Origin: Gnetum montanum
Lineage: Eukaryota > Streptophyta > Gnetopsida > Gnetales > Gnetaceae
DNA length: 33,771 nucleotides
Reading direction: 5' to 3'
Assembly (NCBI GenBank): GCA_015680685.1
Contig: MNCI01004419.1
Span: forward strand, 8,123 to 41,893
This document shows, in pieces, positions 22,132 to 32,514 of the stretch (the stretch's first letter is position 1; the number at the start of each line of letters is the position of its first letter). The translations under genes and the position numbers were made by a program. The notes below the pieces were generated by a model. It was not told where the DNA came from. It searched no databases and was given only the letters and a program-made list of their open reading frames with translations.

Positions 22132-25100
22132 GTAGCTCTTTTTGATTTTTCTTTATTTTTTTTTCTTTGGTGTTATACTATTGTTTATGTTTAATTGTTT
22201 TTTCTCTTTGTAGGCCCCAATTTGATGAACATGGAATGCGCAAGAATGATGATGGACTTGACTTGATGCGTACGGCTTTTGAGGCTTTCATGGTGGGTCC
22301 CACTCTTCGTGGTGCCATGTTGGCTCAAACCAAGGGTGCTATTGTCCATTATCATAAGAAATTTTCTAGGGCCTTTGAATGTTGTGAGGCTCGTGGGTGG
22401 CTACATGAAGGTTGGTCTCGTAATGGACCCACTTTCCCTCAAGCGGTTAATTCAGTGCCAAGTGTGCCTGATCCATTTGCTAATGGTAAGTGATTGTGTT
22501 GTAAGCTTCATTTTTTCTTTTTAAAACTCCAATGTTTATCATAATGTTGATCTTTTGTTTAATAATTTTTTTACAGCAGATGTTACTCCTGGTGGGGTTA
22601 CAATCGTGTCTAGGCGTACTGAGTGTACCCTTTTCATGAAGTACAGGGAGACGAAAGATTCGCAACAGTGGTTGCATAGAAAGGCACCTCAACACATCAT
22701 CACTTACCTTACCGATGCTAGTCTAATGGATCTATTGAGTTCTTTAACTCCTATCATTCCCGTGACTAAAATGGTTACCATCATTGATTCTTTCAACGAT
22801 GATGTTACTTATTTTAGCACGCGGGTCTAGGGGGTTAAGGTTGTATTCCATCTGACTACCGAGTTCTTTTCAGATCTATTTGGGGTACCAGCAGATGGTG
22901 CCAAAGTGATAGTGGACAAGGAAAATAGGGAAGGCCATGTGATTAGGGACCTTGAGGAATGGCTGGGTGTGCCACAGGGTTCCAAGGGCTTCCCTATGCA
23001 AGTGGACACTAAAGTAATGGAAGTGAATTTGTTGTACCCATTGTTTTAGAGCACGTGCATTTCCCAAGTCTCTTTCTCAAGTGAGAACTCTTGGGGTAGA
23101 ACCTGCACGTATCGTGTACTTGATCCTAGAGACTGGTATGCATTATAATTGGGCACATTTTCTGGTTTTGGGCTTCCATGGGGAGATCATAAGATTATGC
23201 TCTAATGTGAATGTGTAGTCCCACTTTACTTTTGTATTTTTCACAGGTTATCTCCGTAGGTTTGCCAAGTTCTTAGTGGTCTATGGAGATAACCATTATG
23301 TGTTAAGGGATTGCTCACAGTTGTCTCTAGATCTGTCATTTATTTGATAACACTAGATCCCAAGATCCAACCAAAGGCATCAACGAATCAGTCTCTATTA
23401 CCACAGGAGGTGCCGCTAGTTTTTCCCATCACTCACGTGATAGCTTGCGGTTGGAACCACCTATACTACACACAACTGTTAAGAGAGCCAAGCACTTGAT
23501 TTAGGAGATTGTAGAGAAGGCCAAGGCTAAGGTGAAAAGAGCTAAGTGTTTAGGAGAACCTGCTATGGAGGCGAGATTGCCAAGGACAAAGAAGATTCAA
23601 TTCATCTCGCCAAGGGTAGGTAAGCAATTTTTTTGTTTAAGTGATTTTGTCTCTTTTTGAATTTATTTACTTACTTAAATTTGCATACCTATTATGTCAT
23701 GATAAGTTTAGATTTGTTAGCGTTAATAGAGGGTACCCTCGAGAGGGAAAGGGAAGAATTGACCCCAATGGATGAACCTGAAGAGGTTATCATTGGGTGC
23801 AGTGAAGAGGAGGAAATGAGGGAAGGAGGAGTTAAGGTGATTCTTGCCTTACAGGAAGAGGATGAAACAGGTACCATGGAAGTGACACTTGCTGAGGCTT
23901 TGGATTCTCTTAGGAATTAAAGTGAGGAAAAAGGTGTTTTTGATGGTTTATTTGATGGGTCTCTACACCTTGGTGATCCACTTGAGATGACCAGCAAAGG
24001 GCCACCTAGTACGTTTTTCTAGTTTTGCACTTATTAGCTTTGTACCTGGTTTTGATCATCATGATTTTTCCTAATGTCAGACATGGATGCTGAAGTGCTT
24101 GAAGCACGTGTATCTCAAGTGGATGGTTCAGAGTTAGAGGCCCCAATTGAGATGCCTTCCCATATAGATTTAACATCCACGGATCCATTGAGGCCGTGGC
24201 ATGAGATGGCCAATAAGGTAGACTTTGTTACTGGCATTGTCAACAATGTGGTAGCTCATTTACAAGAAGCTGACCCTGAATTAGGTACATGCATGTGATG
24301 TATAATGTCGAATGACCTAAGTTAGTTCATTGTGTTTATTTGATTTTTCATTGGTTAAGTTGTGTGCTTCTTGTATTGGTAGGTGCCAAGCTTCAATGGG
24401 ACCCTTCCAAGGCAACCCATATCGATGCTCTGCCTGAACTTTCTGTAGACATTGGGCAAGTTTCTAGAAAGATTTATGATGAAGTTGCGGGTTGCGTGGT
24501 TCAAAATGCTAAGTCCCTCTAGACTTGCAGGAGTTTTATTGAGTATTTGTGGTAGAAAGTTCAATAGGCAAAAAAGAATGTTGCCAAGCTAACAGAAGAG
24601 CAGAATGATTACAAAGCCTGTTATGATTTTGCATCTGCTAGGTAGGCAGGTGATAGTAATTGGTGTACTTCCGAGATCACCTATGCTCATTATTGGCATT
24701 TCCTAAATAGCAAGGTATAGGTGGCTCAAGAGCTAGTTGAACAAAGGGCTCAAATCGATTTTTTGAATTTGAAATGTCAGGATTGGAAATCCTTCACCGC
24801 CAAAGTATGTAAATGGGGCCAGGACCAAAAAGATCACAAGTACCAGTACAAGAAGTGGATGAAAGAAGATTCCATTGAAAATCATCGGTTGGAGATGTTT
24901 GTTGAGGGATTGGACTTACGTGCTCCCTATGATAGGTTTTTTGAATGTATAGTAGTGGAGGGGTCTCCCGAGCGATCCATCACTACTGCCTCCGAGGAAG
25001 TTTCGGTAGGCCAATTTCCTCTTTAATGTCCTTCCTGGACATCAGTGGACAAGGGTAAAGCTGTAGCCAATGTTGATTTAGGGCTCAAAGAAAATTGGTC

Positions 25101-25449
25101 GTGCATGCTAGAAGAAGAGATTCTTCATCGTATAGAACTTGGTCTTAGATCTTCTTCTCTTGTAAGCGTTTTAGTCTTGTAACTTTTTGTTGTTTTCAGT
25201 TAGTTGTTTAATTCCTTTTTGTGTTTACAAATTAGTTTTTTTTTGTACTTTTGTCGTTGTAGGGTCATGGTGGTGATCAAGGCAGCCCCAGTGGAGTGAG
25301 ACCCAATGATGTGGAGGAGTTTGGGAATCAACCCCCTTCTAGCACTTGAAACATCATGAAATTTCGAGACCTCGATGATTCAGCAAAGTCTTGCAGTTTA
25401 GGCAAGGATTTCTACAAGTGGCACATCTCAGCAGGTTTTCTTTTTTCAG

Positions 25450-25812
25450 CTAAGGGCTTGCTACGCTACACTATGTAGCTCAGTGTAGTAGATTTCAGGA
25501 GGACTAAATAGAAACAAGGGATGTGCAGCAACAACACTTCAACTTTGCAAGCTGGCCATGATTGAAAATATTAACTTTTGGCATATTACGCCGTGTTACG
25601 CTATGCAGTGTAATGTAGCATAATGCAAGCACACAGTTGATTTAATCACAAAAACAGAGACAAAAAAATTCAAGTATTGGCGGTCCTTACGCTATGATAC
25701 GCTCCCTAGAGTATTGTAGCGTAACCGCAAGACAGTTTGTTATCGAAGCTCCAGCAAGGGCAGATTATGACATACTACGCTTCAAAGCATAGCGTAGCGT
25801 AACATTGCAAGC
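25450..25812. repeat. CTACGC/GCGTAG hairpins in U3 of LTR D
   Basis: Inverted-repeat words like those in LTR B: CTACAC...GTGTAG at 25,466-25,488, TTACGCTA...TAGCGTAA at 25,688-25,725, and weaker ones at about 25,590-25,625 and 25,770-25,803. The exact sequences differ from B, but the word set and position upstream of the TATA box are the same. Confidence 0.7.
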
Positions 25813-25896
25813 TTTAGCTATGGCACATTAGGTCAACTTTATTTTGTGAGCCTAGGATAGACATCATCTAAACCATGTTCTTCTCCTAACCCTAAT

Positions 25897-25908
25897 CCTA
25901 TAAATACC
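25897..25908 (+). promoter_or_regulatory. TATA box of LTR D
   Basis: CCTATAAATACC, identical to LTR B at 10,831. Confidence 0.75.
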
Positions 25909-26577
25909 CTGGCAAATAATGCTCAAAGGGGAGGCAATGTTGGCATTTTTTTTGGGGAAAAGATTAGCAACAATTGGCATTTTTGGCAAAATTTTGATAG
26001 TATCTCTTGGCAAAGACTGATGAGGGAACACAAAAATTTTTTTTGGCAATATAAGAGCATTGATGGTGGCTGACAAAGGCTTTTGACCAAAGAATTCAAC
26101 TTAGCAGACGCTTTGCTTTGAGTCAGACTCCCTTGCACCTAGATTGGCTAGAACAAGGTAGATTAGCCTTTGCTTATTTCATCTCTAAATAGTTTTCTTG
26201 TTTCTGGCATGTGCTTCATCCAAACTGAAGCCCTCCTACAACCATTGTATTCAACGTATTTGTTTATAAGCTAAATCCTAGATCTCAGGATTGCACATTC
26301 TCAAAATTCAATTTATTGCATCCTATTTACATAAGTTTTACAATCGTTTTGCATCATTTACATCATCCTTGTTACCCATCGAAATTATCATCTTGTGATC
26401 CAATCATTACAAAATTTACTAATTAAGTAAGTCATTGTCTGATTGACAAGACCATTCAGAGCACCTTGGATTCGTTTTCTCCAGCACGGCCCTCACATGG
26501 ATACAGGGTTGGAACTCTGTACACGGAACTTTACTCAGTATTTCCAGTGACTAACGTTTTCAATCATTATAGTTTTT

Positions 26578-26596
26578 TGGAGCTAGAAGGAGGGCC
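26578..26596 (+). other. Putative primer-binding site, element D
   Basis: TGGAGCTAGAAGGAGGGCC follows the LTR and is conserved with B (11,456). The tRNA is not assigned. Confidence 0.45.
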
Positions 26597-26620
26597 TGAA
26601 CCTCTGATTTGCATTTCACA

Positions 26621-26825
26621 GGTAGTCTTGTAAGCTATCTATAACCATTTTTGATTGACATAAACATAATACCTCTGTGGTTGTTTACGAGATCATGTGG
26701 TGCAGATTGATCGCTTCGACGATTCCTCTGGAATCCTGCACGATAGAAAGCCCATTTTCTCCTTAGCTTTCCTTTGCCCTTGTGACCTTTATCTTTATCA
26801 TCATTACTCTCGAGCTGCGTAGAGA
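26621..26825 (+). other. Leader block with stem-loop, element D
   Basis: Single copy of the block duplicated in B. It contains GATTCC-TCT-GGAATC (26,721-26,735), a 6-bp stem with a 3-nt loop, ahead of the gag start at 26,826. By position this is the packaging/dimerisation region of an LTR element. Confidence 0.5.
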
Positions 26826-29800
26826 ATGGCTGCACCAACCACCACTGTTGACACTGCTAACCTTGAAAACCCTTGGACGCTACAAGTTAGACCTCCTATG
26901 GTCAAGCCGCCAACCAGTTCGGTGTGACCACGCCGATCCCTCAAGCTCTAAAATAAAGAGGCTGAGGGACATGCTCAGCACAGGGAAGATTACAATTTCC
27001 TCTATGCTAAAATTGCAGCAAATTTGCCCATGTATCCACAAGAACTTGAAGAGAAACATGAATACAAGTTCATATACTACAATGGGAAAGAATTTATTCC
27101 TTCACCTAACACCATTGTATCCATGACAGACCAACAATAGTGGATCTTAGATCAAATATTGATGGCCACGGCACCAACAGAACAATGAGAGGAGTTGTTC
27201 TGTGATGAATCACTTCATGATGGGCAGGAGGATCTAGACTCCCATTTCGAGGAAGGCAGTTATGCTAGCTTTGCTTTGGCACCTCCCTCCATGGCGTCCC
27301 GTGTAAATCCACTATTCATGATCACCACACCCTTGAAATTATCCAATGCTAACCACATCTGGCACTCGTCCCAAGTGCATTTTTTCTCTCTGACTACCCT
27401 CCCGAGTGGTGTCCCTTCACAGATCATTCCTTCACAAGCATAGTTACCTAATCCATCTCATTGTATAGCTACACCTATGTCACCGTATGTACATGCAGTA
27501 CCTACTTTGCAATTACACACAACAACTACATTCATCCCAACTTACATGATGGGACCCACCACTACTGTGTGGTGGGCTCCAAACACATCATCCCTTGTAG
27601 CGCAACCTACGCAGATGTCTCATATTCACCATCATAATCACCAAGTACCACAGACGCTAAACCCCACTGTAGGGTGATTGTTTGTGCCCCCAGCCATGTA
27701 AAAGGCACATCCCATGGCATAGTTGATGGTTGTCGCTCCATCTGCACCACCTACCAGGTGGTGGATGTCACATGAGGCATTGCCTGTAGGGGCAGCCCTG
27801 ATAACATCACACACAGGCCAAGCTACCACCCCTATCCTGCCACCCAGCATGGCTCATCCTGCCATTCCACAAATGACTTCTTCGTCCATGGGTCTGGATC
27901 AAGCCTTCAAGCTTATTCAGACCCTTACTAAAGAGGTTAAATTTTTGAAGGCTACCAACTCTGATACAATACAGGTCATGGATTTTTACCATGATGATCC
28001 TATTAGTTTGGAAGTTCTTGTTTTTTTGTTACCTCCTGGGATGCCACTCCCCTATTTTAGAAAATACAATGGGGAAGGCAATCCCAATGCACATCTAGTT
28101 ACCTTCAGGTCAGAGTCATTATTATTACAAAAATGGCCACATACCATTATCTGTGTCTTTGCTATGTCCCTAACGAGTAAAGCTTTAGACTGGTATCATG
28201 CACTCCCACACTCTTCCATCTCAACCTTGGAAGAGCTGCTAACTTAGTTTTTGACTCATTTCAAATACAACTTGAAACAAAAAGTTACATTAGACTAGTT
28301 AATGGGAGTCAAGTAAGATTCTCTCGAGCCAATCCAAAAGTTTATACAGTGGTGGAGCGCCACCTTGAACAAAATCCATGAACCCATCATGGAAGCTTAT
28401 CTATTGGCAATTCTCAAGGGGGCAGTTAATGACTTCATTAAGTCCAAATTGTATTACCTCACTCCCTACTCCCTCAACCAAGCCTTTGGTCAAACTAAGA
28501 GCATTCAAGACTTTGCAAAGGCTAGCAAAGATGTAGTGTATGTGGTCTATAAAAATGCCCACAGCAAGGGCAAAGACAATGGAAAAGCTACAACAATGAT
28601 AGTAGCAGCAATAGCCGAACAGGACAAGAAGAAAAACAACAACAAGAAAGTATCCGTGGCACCTACTGAGCCCACAACTAGCTCAAATAGCATCGATCAA
28701 GAAACATTACCTACCCCTGAGGCATCTCCACAGTTGAAGCTTAATTTTGAGTGTAAGGACCACTCAAAATACATGGCTCTACCTGTAAAGCCTTCAGAAC
28801 TTCTGAAGTAATTACTGGAAACTAGCCACATTCAACATAAGAAGGTGTCCGAGGAAGGTCTGAAACACCACAGATGGCATTGTGAGCTACTTAAGAACCC
28901 CTCCTTGGCCTTGCCAAATGAACTGCTAGTTCCCAAAAAATTTAGGCTAGACCATTTCTATGATTACCACCAACTGTTTGGTCATGACACGGATTACTGT
29001 TGGGCGTTGAAAGATGACATTCAATGCATGATTGATCAAGGTAAACTAATCCTAGACAATAGTAGTCCAGCCCATCGAGAAAACCAATCCATGCATGTGT
29101 ACCAAGACCTGTTCAACACAAATAACGTAGGGTACACTATCAACATAGTGGGTACGAAGGGCAATGGCCAGGCATAGCCAATGCAACCCCTTGTGCTGCA
29201 TGTACCTCCTTGCTCGTCTCAGACAAAAATCCCGTCAACATCGATGGGTGTAGCTCAGTGAAGACCTTTCATCCTCTGAGTCCCATCTCCTACCTTCATT
29301 TTGTAGCCCACTATTGGTAAAGCTACGGCCTAGTCCACGCCCACACCTAGGGCACCCTTTGTCATCAGGGTGCCAAAGCCATCAGATGCTCCTATTACAC
29401 AGGATCCAATCTCTAAGTCAATGCCCCAATCACAACCTAACAGGAAAGGAGAAGGGAGTATGACATGTAACACAGCCAAGGAACAACCTACGCTGGGGTT
29501 TCCTAAGCATATGCCCCTCGCCTTAGTGCCCTTGGCCCCACCCTCTAAAAAAAATGACACTACACAAACGCAACCATCTTCTCCCAACCGAAGAAAATGC
29601 AACCCTCAACCAGAAACTGTTCCTCCTCAAGAGATTCATCTCCTGGGATGAATGGAAGAAGAGAAGGGTGACAAACAACCAAATCATGGGCGTGATCTCC
29701 TCGACGCTTTTACATAAGTTAAGAAAGCTCTTAAACAAAAAAATATAACACTGAGCCTCTATGACTTACTGATGACATCAAAAAAGCATCGTGAGACCAT

Positions 29801-30587
29801 GGTTCACATGCTAATATCCATACCCATGGATGAGAGCCTGCCATTAGATGAAGAAGCAATTCACTCGATCATGCTTCCTCTTGCCATTGAACAACCCCGA
29901 CCTTCCCTATTGACTTTTCATGATGAATCCATTAAGAATGACCCAGAGAAGGGTCAAGTGACAAAAGTGCCTATTTTCATCACTATCTGGGTTGGCCAAT
30001 ACTAAATTCAGAGAGTACACGTAGATGACGGGGAAGCTTCCAATGTCATTCTGTACCCCATAGTGGATAAGCTGGGTTTTATTGACCAGATCAATCCCAT
30101 GACAACATCATGTTTGAAGTCATTCAATGGGGCATGAGTGCAAGTCAAGAGAACAGTACACATCAACTTTGTAGTAGGGGATCAATTCTTCACAGATGTA
30201 GTGTTTATCATCATCGAGGAGATGCTTGGTTTCAAGTTAATCTTAGGGAGGTCCTGGTTAGCTCAATTAAGGGCAGTCTCATCACCCATCCATTAGGAGA
30301 TCCACTTGCCCTACGCAGGAGGGGAAGTGATCATCCATGGTGATAAGATGATCCCTCAAGCTGTTAATAATGTAGAAATGGAACAAGGTTCAAAAATTAA
30401 AATCCCTGAAGATCAGTCTCCTGTCCCAATATTTGAACAGGCCAACATAGTGGCTGATGACAACTTGATTTGGGATGAACTACCTTTTCAAGGGGAAGAT
30501 GGTGGCATAGAGGAATGGAGTAATAAAACTCCTCATCCATACGCGTTGCCAAAACTAAAGATAATCAAGAAGCAATTATGGAGTTAG
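26826..30587 (+). pseudogene. gag-pro: gag-pro polyprotein, element D
   Basis: One frame of 1,254 codons from ATG 26,826 to TAG 30,585-30,587, with no net frameshift and about 22 in-frame stops by hand count. An N-terminal region (to about 27,440) is shared with B. Pro/Thr/His-rich low complexity follows to about 27,860. The capsid-like core (about 27,880-28,360) includes FRKYNGEGNPNAHL and LDWYHALP, both typical of plant Ty3/gypsy gag. A zinc-knuckle-like segment lies at about 28,950-29,050, with YHQLFGHDTDYCWALKDDIQ: the usual first Cys reads as Tyr, while the two His and the last Cys remain. A disordered linker follows, then protease. Fusion of gag and pro in one frame, with pol separate, is consistent with Tat/Ogre organisation. 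Intact relatives build the particle that packages the RNA. Confidence 0.8.
30004..30360 (+). pseudogene. Retropepsin-like protease domain of D gag-pro
   Basis: The active-site segment reads VHVDDGEASNVILYP (family: VDDGSS.N), so the catalytic Asp-Gly environment is present. The second conserved block reads FKLILGRSWLAQL (family: LLGR.WI). Three stops (30,003, about 30,130 and 30,290) break it. In intact elements it processes the polyprotein. Confidence 0.75.
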
Positions 30588-31037
30588 CAAAGAAACAAGT
30601 TGGCATGACACATCACATTAGTCCATGTTGTTTACTATTACACAATTTACACTCTTTCTTTTCACATTGTCCTTATTACGCTTTTGCATACGCACTATGG
30701 CCCGAAATGGCCTTAAACTAGTTGCAGCCCGCTACGGCCTAAAACTGGTAATTTTTTTGTTCTTTTACGCTTACAATGTTATGGCCCAAAATGGCCTTAA
30801 ACTAGTTGCAGCTTGCTATGGCCTTAAACTAGCAATTCTATTTACCCTTTTATGCTTACGATGGCTCGACCTGAAATAGCCTTAAACTATTAATGGCCCG
30901 TAGTGGCTTAAAAATGTGTAATCCTTCTAAAAATGTGTTTCACTTCATAAAAACTAAAATATTTATACCACATAGACCGAAAAATGTTGTCCTCTACTCC
31001 ATTTCATTACAACAAAATGTTGGCCAATATAGCCATG
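30588..31037 (+). other. Spacer between pro and antisense gene
   Basis: No gene seen. It contains the 84-bp repeats and AT-rich sequence. If the element model is right, this is the pro-side edge of the segment that carries the antisense gene. Confidence 0.5.
30697..30905 (+). repeat. ~84-bp tandem repeat after pro
   Basis: Units begin ATGGCCCGAAATGGCC at 30,697, ATGGCCCAAAATGGCC at 30,781 and a diverged third at 30,861 (spacing 84 and 80 bp), each with CCTTAAACTA. Confidence 0.8.
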
Positions 31038-32325
31038 TTACATGTTTCCTTTATTACCACCTCTAGTTGCGTAATTCAACTCCACCTCCACCTCATGAAG
31101 ATCATCCTCATAAAGACCTTCTTTGAGTGGTGTCTCTTCATGGGGGCGATCCTCTCTATGAGGCTCTTCCTCATGGGGAATCTTGCCACGAGGTTGATCA
31201 TCTTTGTGGGGCTCCTCCTCATGGAGACCCTCTTCATGAGGACCATCATTTTTATTACGCTCCTCTTCATGAGGAACCTCTTCGTGTCAATCCTACGATT
31301 TGATGTGAAACACATGTTAGCATCGCTACCCAAAACTACGTATAAAAAAAATACAACAGTCTTACAACTTACCTATGATGGTCCTGTGTCAGCTGCAAAA
31401 GGAATTTATTCTAGGCCAACCCATAGGCGTTGCATGATCTCGTCCTCACTAAGCTTAGACCAAATGCCATCTCCTAGATCAGTTCTAGCCTTAACCTTTC
31501 TCTTTTCCACAGGAGTCCATTGGGGTGGTTCAGGGAAGAAGGAAGAGACAGTAGTCTCCCCGCCAGTGAGGGTTATTTCTCTCTGTGGGGAAGCGCTTAT
31601 TATCACTTGCTCCTAAAACATTTTGTATGCTTCAGAACCTCCGATGACATCAAGGAATAGCTGGAGGGACCACGCTTCAACTGCGGAATCCCTGTAATGT
31701 TGGTGGTAGGCAGCACTTTCTCGCTTATACACGTGCTTATGGTCTTTCTATCCCAGCCCCCATTCTTGGACCCTCACACTAAAATCCTTCCAGTCTTGGT
31801 TCTTCTAGGCTAGGAGATCCATTTGCATCCGTTGCTCAATGAGCTTAAGGTTGGCTTGGATGTTGTTTCTGAAGACCATCCAATAATGGATGTAGTCAAT
31901 CACAACTATCTACCAATTTTCATCATTGGCTTCCCAAGCTTACAGAAATTCATTTCGAGACTTCAGGTCCCCAACCCTATTGGTTAGGGCCTTCTTCTCC
32001 TTTTCTACTTTTTGCAACCTCTTCCAAAGATCTTCATTGATGTTTTGACACTCCCATAAAGATCGAGCCAAGCGTAATAAACATTTACACATTTCATCAT
32101 AACGACCACATGGCACTTCGGTCACCTCTAGTTAGGGTTCAGGGGCAATGTCTAAGTCAACAGGCTCTTTGGGATCCCATCTAAGGTGAGATCCTATAAC
32201 ATAGAGAATAACAGTTAGATGCAACAAGATAACACAATGTTGCAATGCCAACAATCCCTGTGTAATAACAGTGACGTACCAATCTCAGGATCGATTCGCT
32301 CTAGGCTGTACCACCCAAAATCATC
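31038..32325 (-). pseudogene. Second copy of the spliced antisense gene, 3' part, in D
   Basis: Minus-strand exons: about 32,325-32,280 (ending Asp-Pro-Glu-Ile), 32,193-31,373, and a last exon ending at TAA 31,038-31,040. The first intron (GTACGTC...TTATAG) sits at the same place and phase (1) as intron 6 of the plus copy. The next exon opens GSHLRWDP where the plus copy has GAKLQWDP. Other matches are HYW...IEQR, then NQDWKDF and KDHKHVYKR, and near its end WTPVEKRK...DEIMQRLWVGL. The last exon encodes a His/Glu repeat not seen in the truncated plus copy. It is interrupted upstream by LTR E and by several stops. It lies antisense to D. Confidence 0.6.
31080..31300 (-). repeat. CCTCATGAAGAG tandem repeat encoding His-Glu units
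   Basis: On the minus strand about eight to ten diverged units of CC-CAT-GAA/G-GAG-GAG give a PHEEE-type peptide repeat, ending at the stop 31,038-31,040. The opposite strand shows complementary CTCCTCATG words that create spurious long ORFs. Confidence 0.7.
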
Positions 32326-32514
32326 GGTCCCCCACTGGAAGGAAAAACAGAGACCACGGGATCACGGGACGAGCACAGATGACCCTACCTTCGCCTGAGG
32401 GCGAGCTGGAATGCACGAAGGTAGGGCACCTTGGGTGGTCCACACGCGGATCAGACAAGGATTTCCCTGAGCGCCACTGAAGTGTTATATGCTGGGTTAG
32501 ACATAAACTATGTA

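Larger units (their letters stand above)
12958..25346 (-). mobile_element. Element C: 3' LTR, 3' UTR, pol, antisense gene
   Basis: A minus-oriented Tat element inserted in the gag of element B. Read on its own strand from the right it has an antisense spliced gene (20,874-25,346), pol (20,3xx-16,664), a repeat-bearing 3' UTR, a polypurine tract and the 3' LTR (15,196-12,958). Its gag-pro and 5' LTR are missing here because element D begins exactly at 25,347. They should lie beyond D. The junction with B at 12,958 is inferred from LTR alignment. Confidence 0.6.
20874..25349 (+). pseudogene. Spliced HAD-like / transposon-domain / coiled-coil gene, antisense to C
   Basis: Exons read by eye: 20,874-20,984 (basic start), 21,683-22,131, 22,214-22,485, 22,577-23,619, about 23,730-24,008, 24,081-24,284, 24,383-25,161, and 25,263 to the end. 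Introns have GT-AG ends with T-rich acceptors, and phases agree at every join I checked (2/3, 3/4, 6/7, 7/8). Exon 2 is FCP1-like HAD, exon 4 resembles the putative plant transposon protein type (the GVKVVFHLTTEFFSDLFGVP segment), exon 5 is acidic, and exon 7 is coiled-coil-like. Stops lie in most exons (for example 21,761, 22,828, and six in exon 7) and a frameshift near 23,045, so this copy is dead. Exon 8 stops in the TGA that begins LTR D, so it is probably truncated by that insertion. A second copy lies at 31,038-32,325. Function unknown. Confidence 0.6.
25347..26566 (+). repeat. 5' LTR of element D
   Basis: It starts TGAAACATCATG. The aligned position in B is 9,712. The early part (TTGCAGTTTAGGCAAGG versus TTGCAATTTAGGCAGTG), the TATA box and the R/U5 segment (GTCTGATTGACAAGACC, then CTCCAGCACGGCCCTCA at 26,438-26,497) all align with B. 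No polypurine tract precedes it. It ends near AATCA at 26,566, a few bases before the primer-binding site. Confidence 0.75.
25347..32325 (+). mobile_element. Element D: 5' LTR, gag-pro, antisense gene
   Basis: A plus-oriented Tat element inserted in the last exon of the gene carried by C. Order: 5' LTR (25,347 to about 26,566), primer-binding site, leader, gag-pro in one frame (26,826-30,587), an 84-bp repeat spacer, then a minus-strand copy of the spliced gene (31,038-32,325). It is interrupted there by the 3' LTR of element E. Its pol and 3' LTR are not in the window. Confidence 0.65.

Noticed and set aside
16664-30587. One element split by inversion (C pol plus D gag-pro)
   Set aside because: The geometry would allow it, but the LTR next to pol (C) and the LTR next to gag (D) have different U3 arrays and lengths, so they are not the pair from one insertion.
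3494-30587. Fungal RIP as the cause of C-to-T change
   Set aside because: RIP acts on CpA generally and would hit CAA as well as CAG. The bias to CAG and the plant element lineage argue against it.
20276-30829. Shared 15-mer TATGGCCTTAAACTA between the pol start of C and the 84-bp repeats of D
   Set aside because: In a window this size about one 15-base match is expected by chance. In C the word lies within the pol frame, so it is not evidence of a shared spacer.
30984-31616. 210-codon plus-strand ORF
   Set aside because: Shadow of the minus-strand gene copy. Its Met/Leu/Phe-rich repeats are the complement of the His/Glu repeat.
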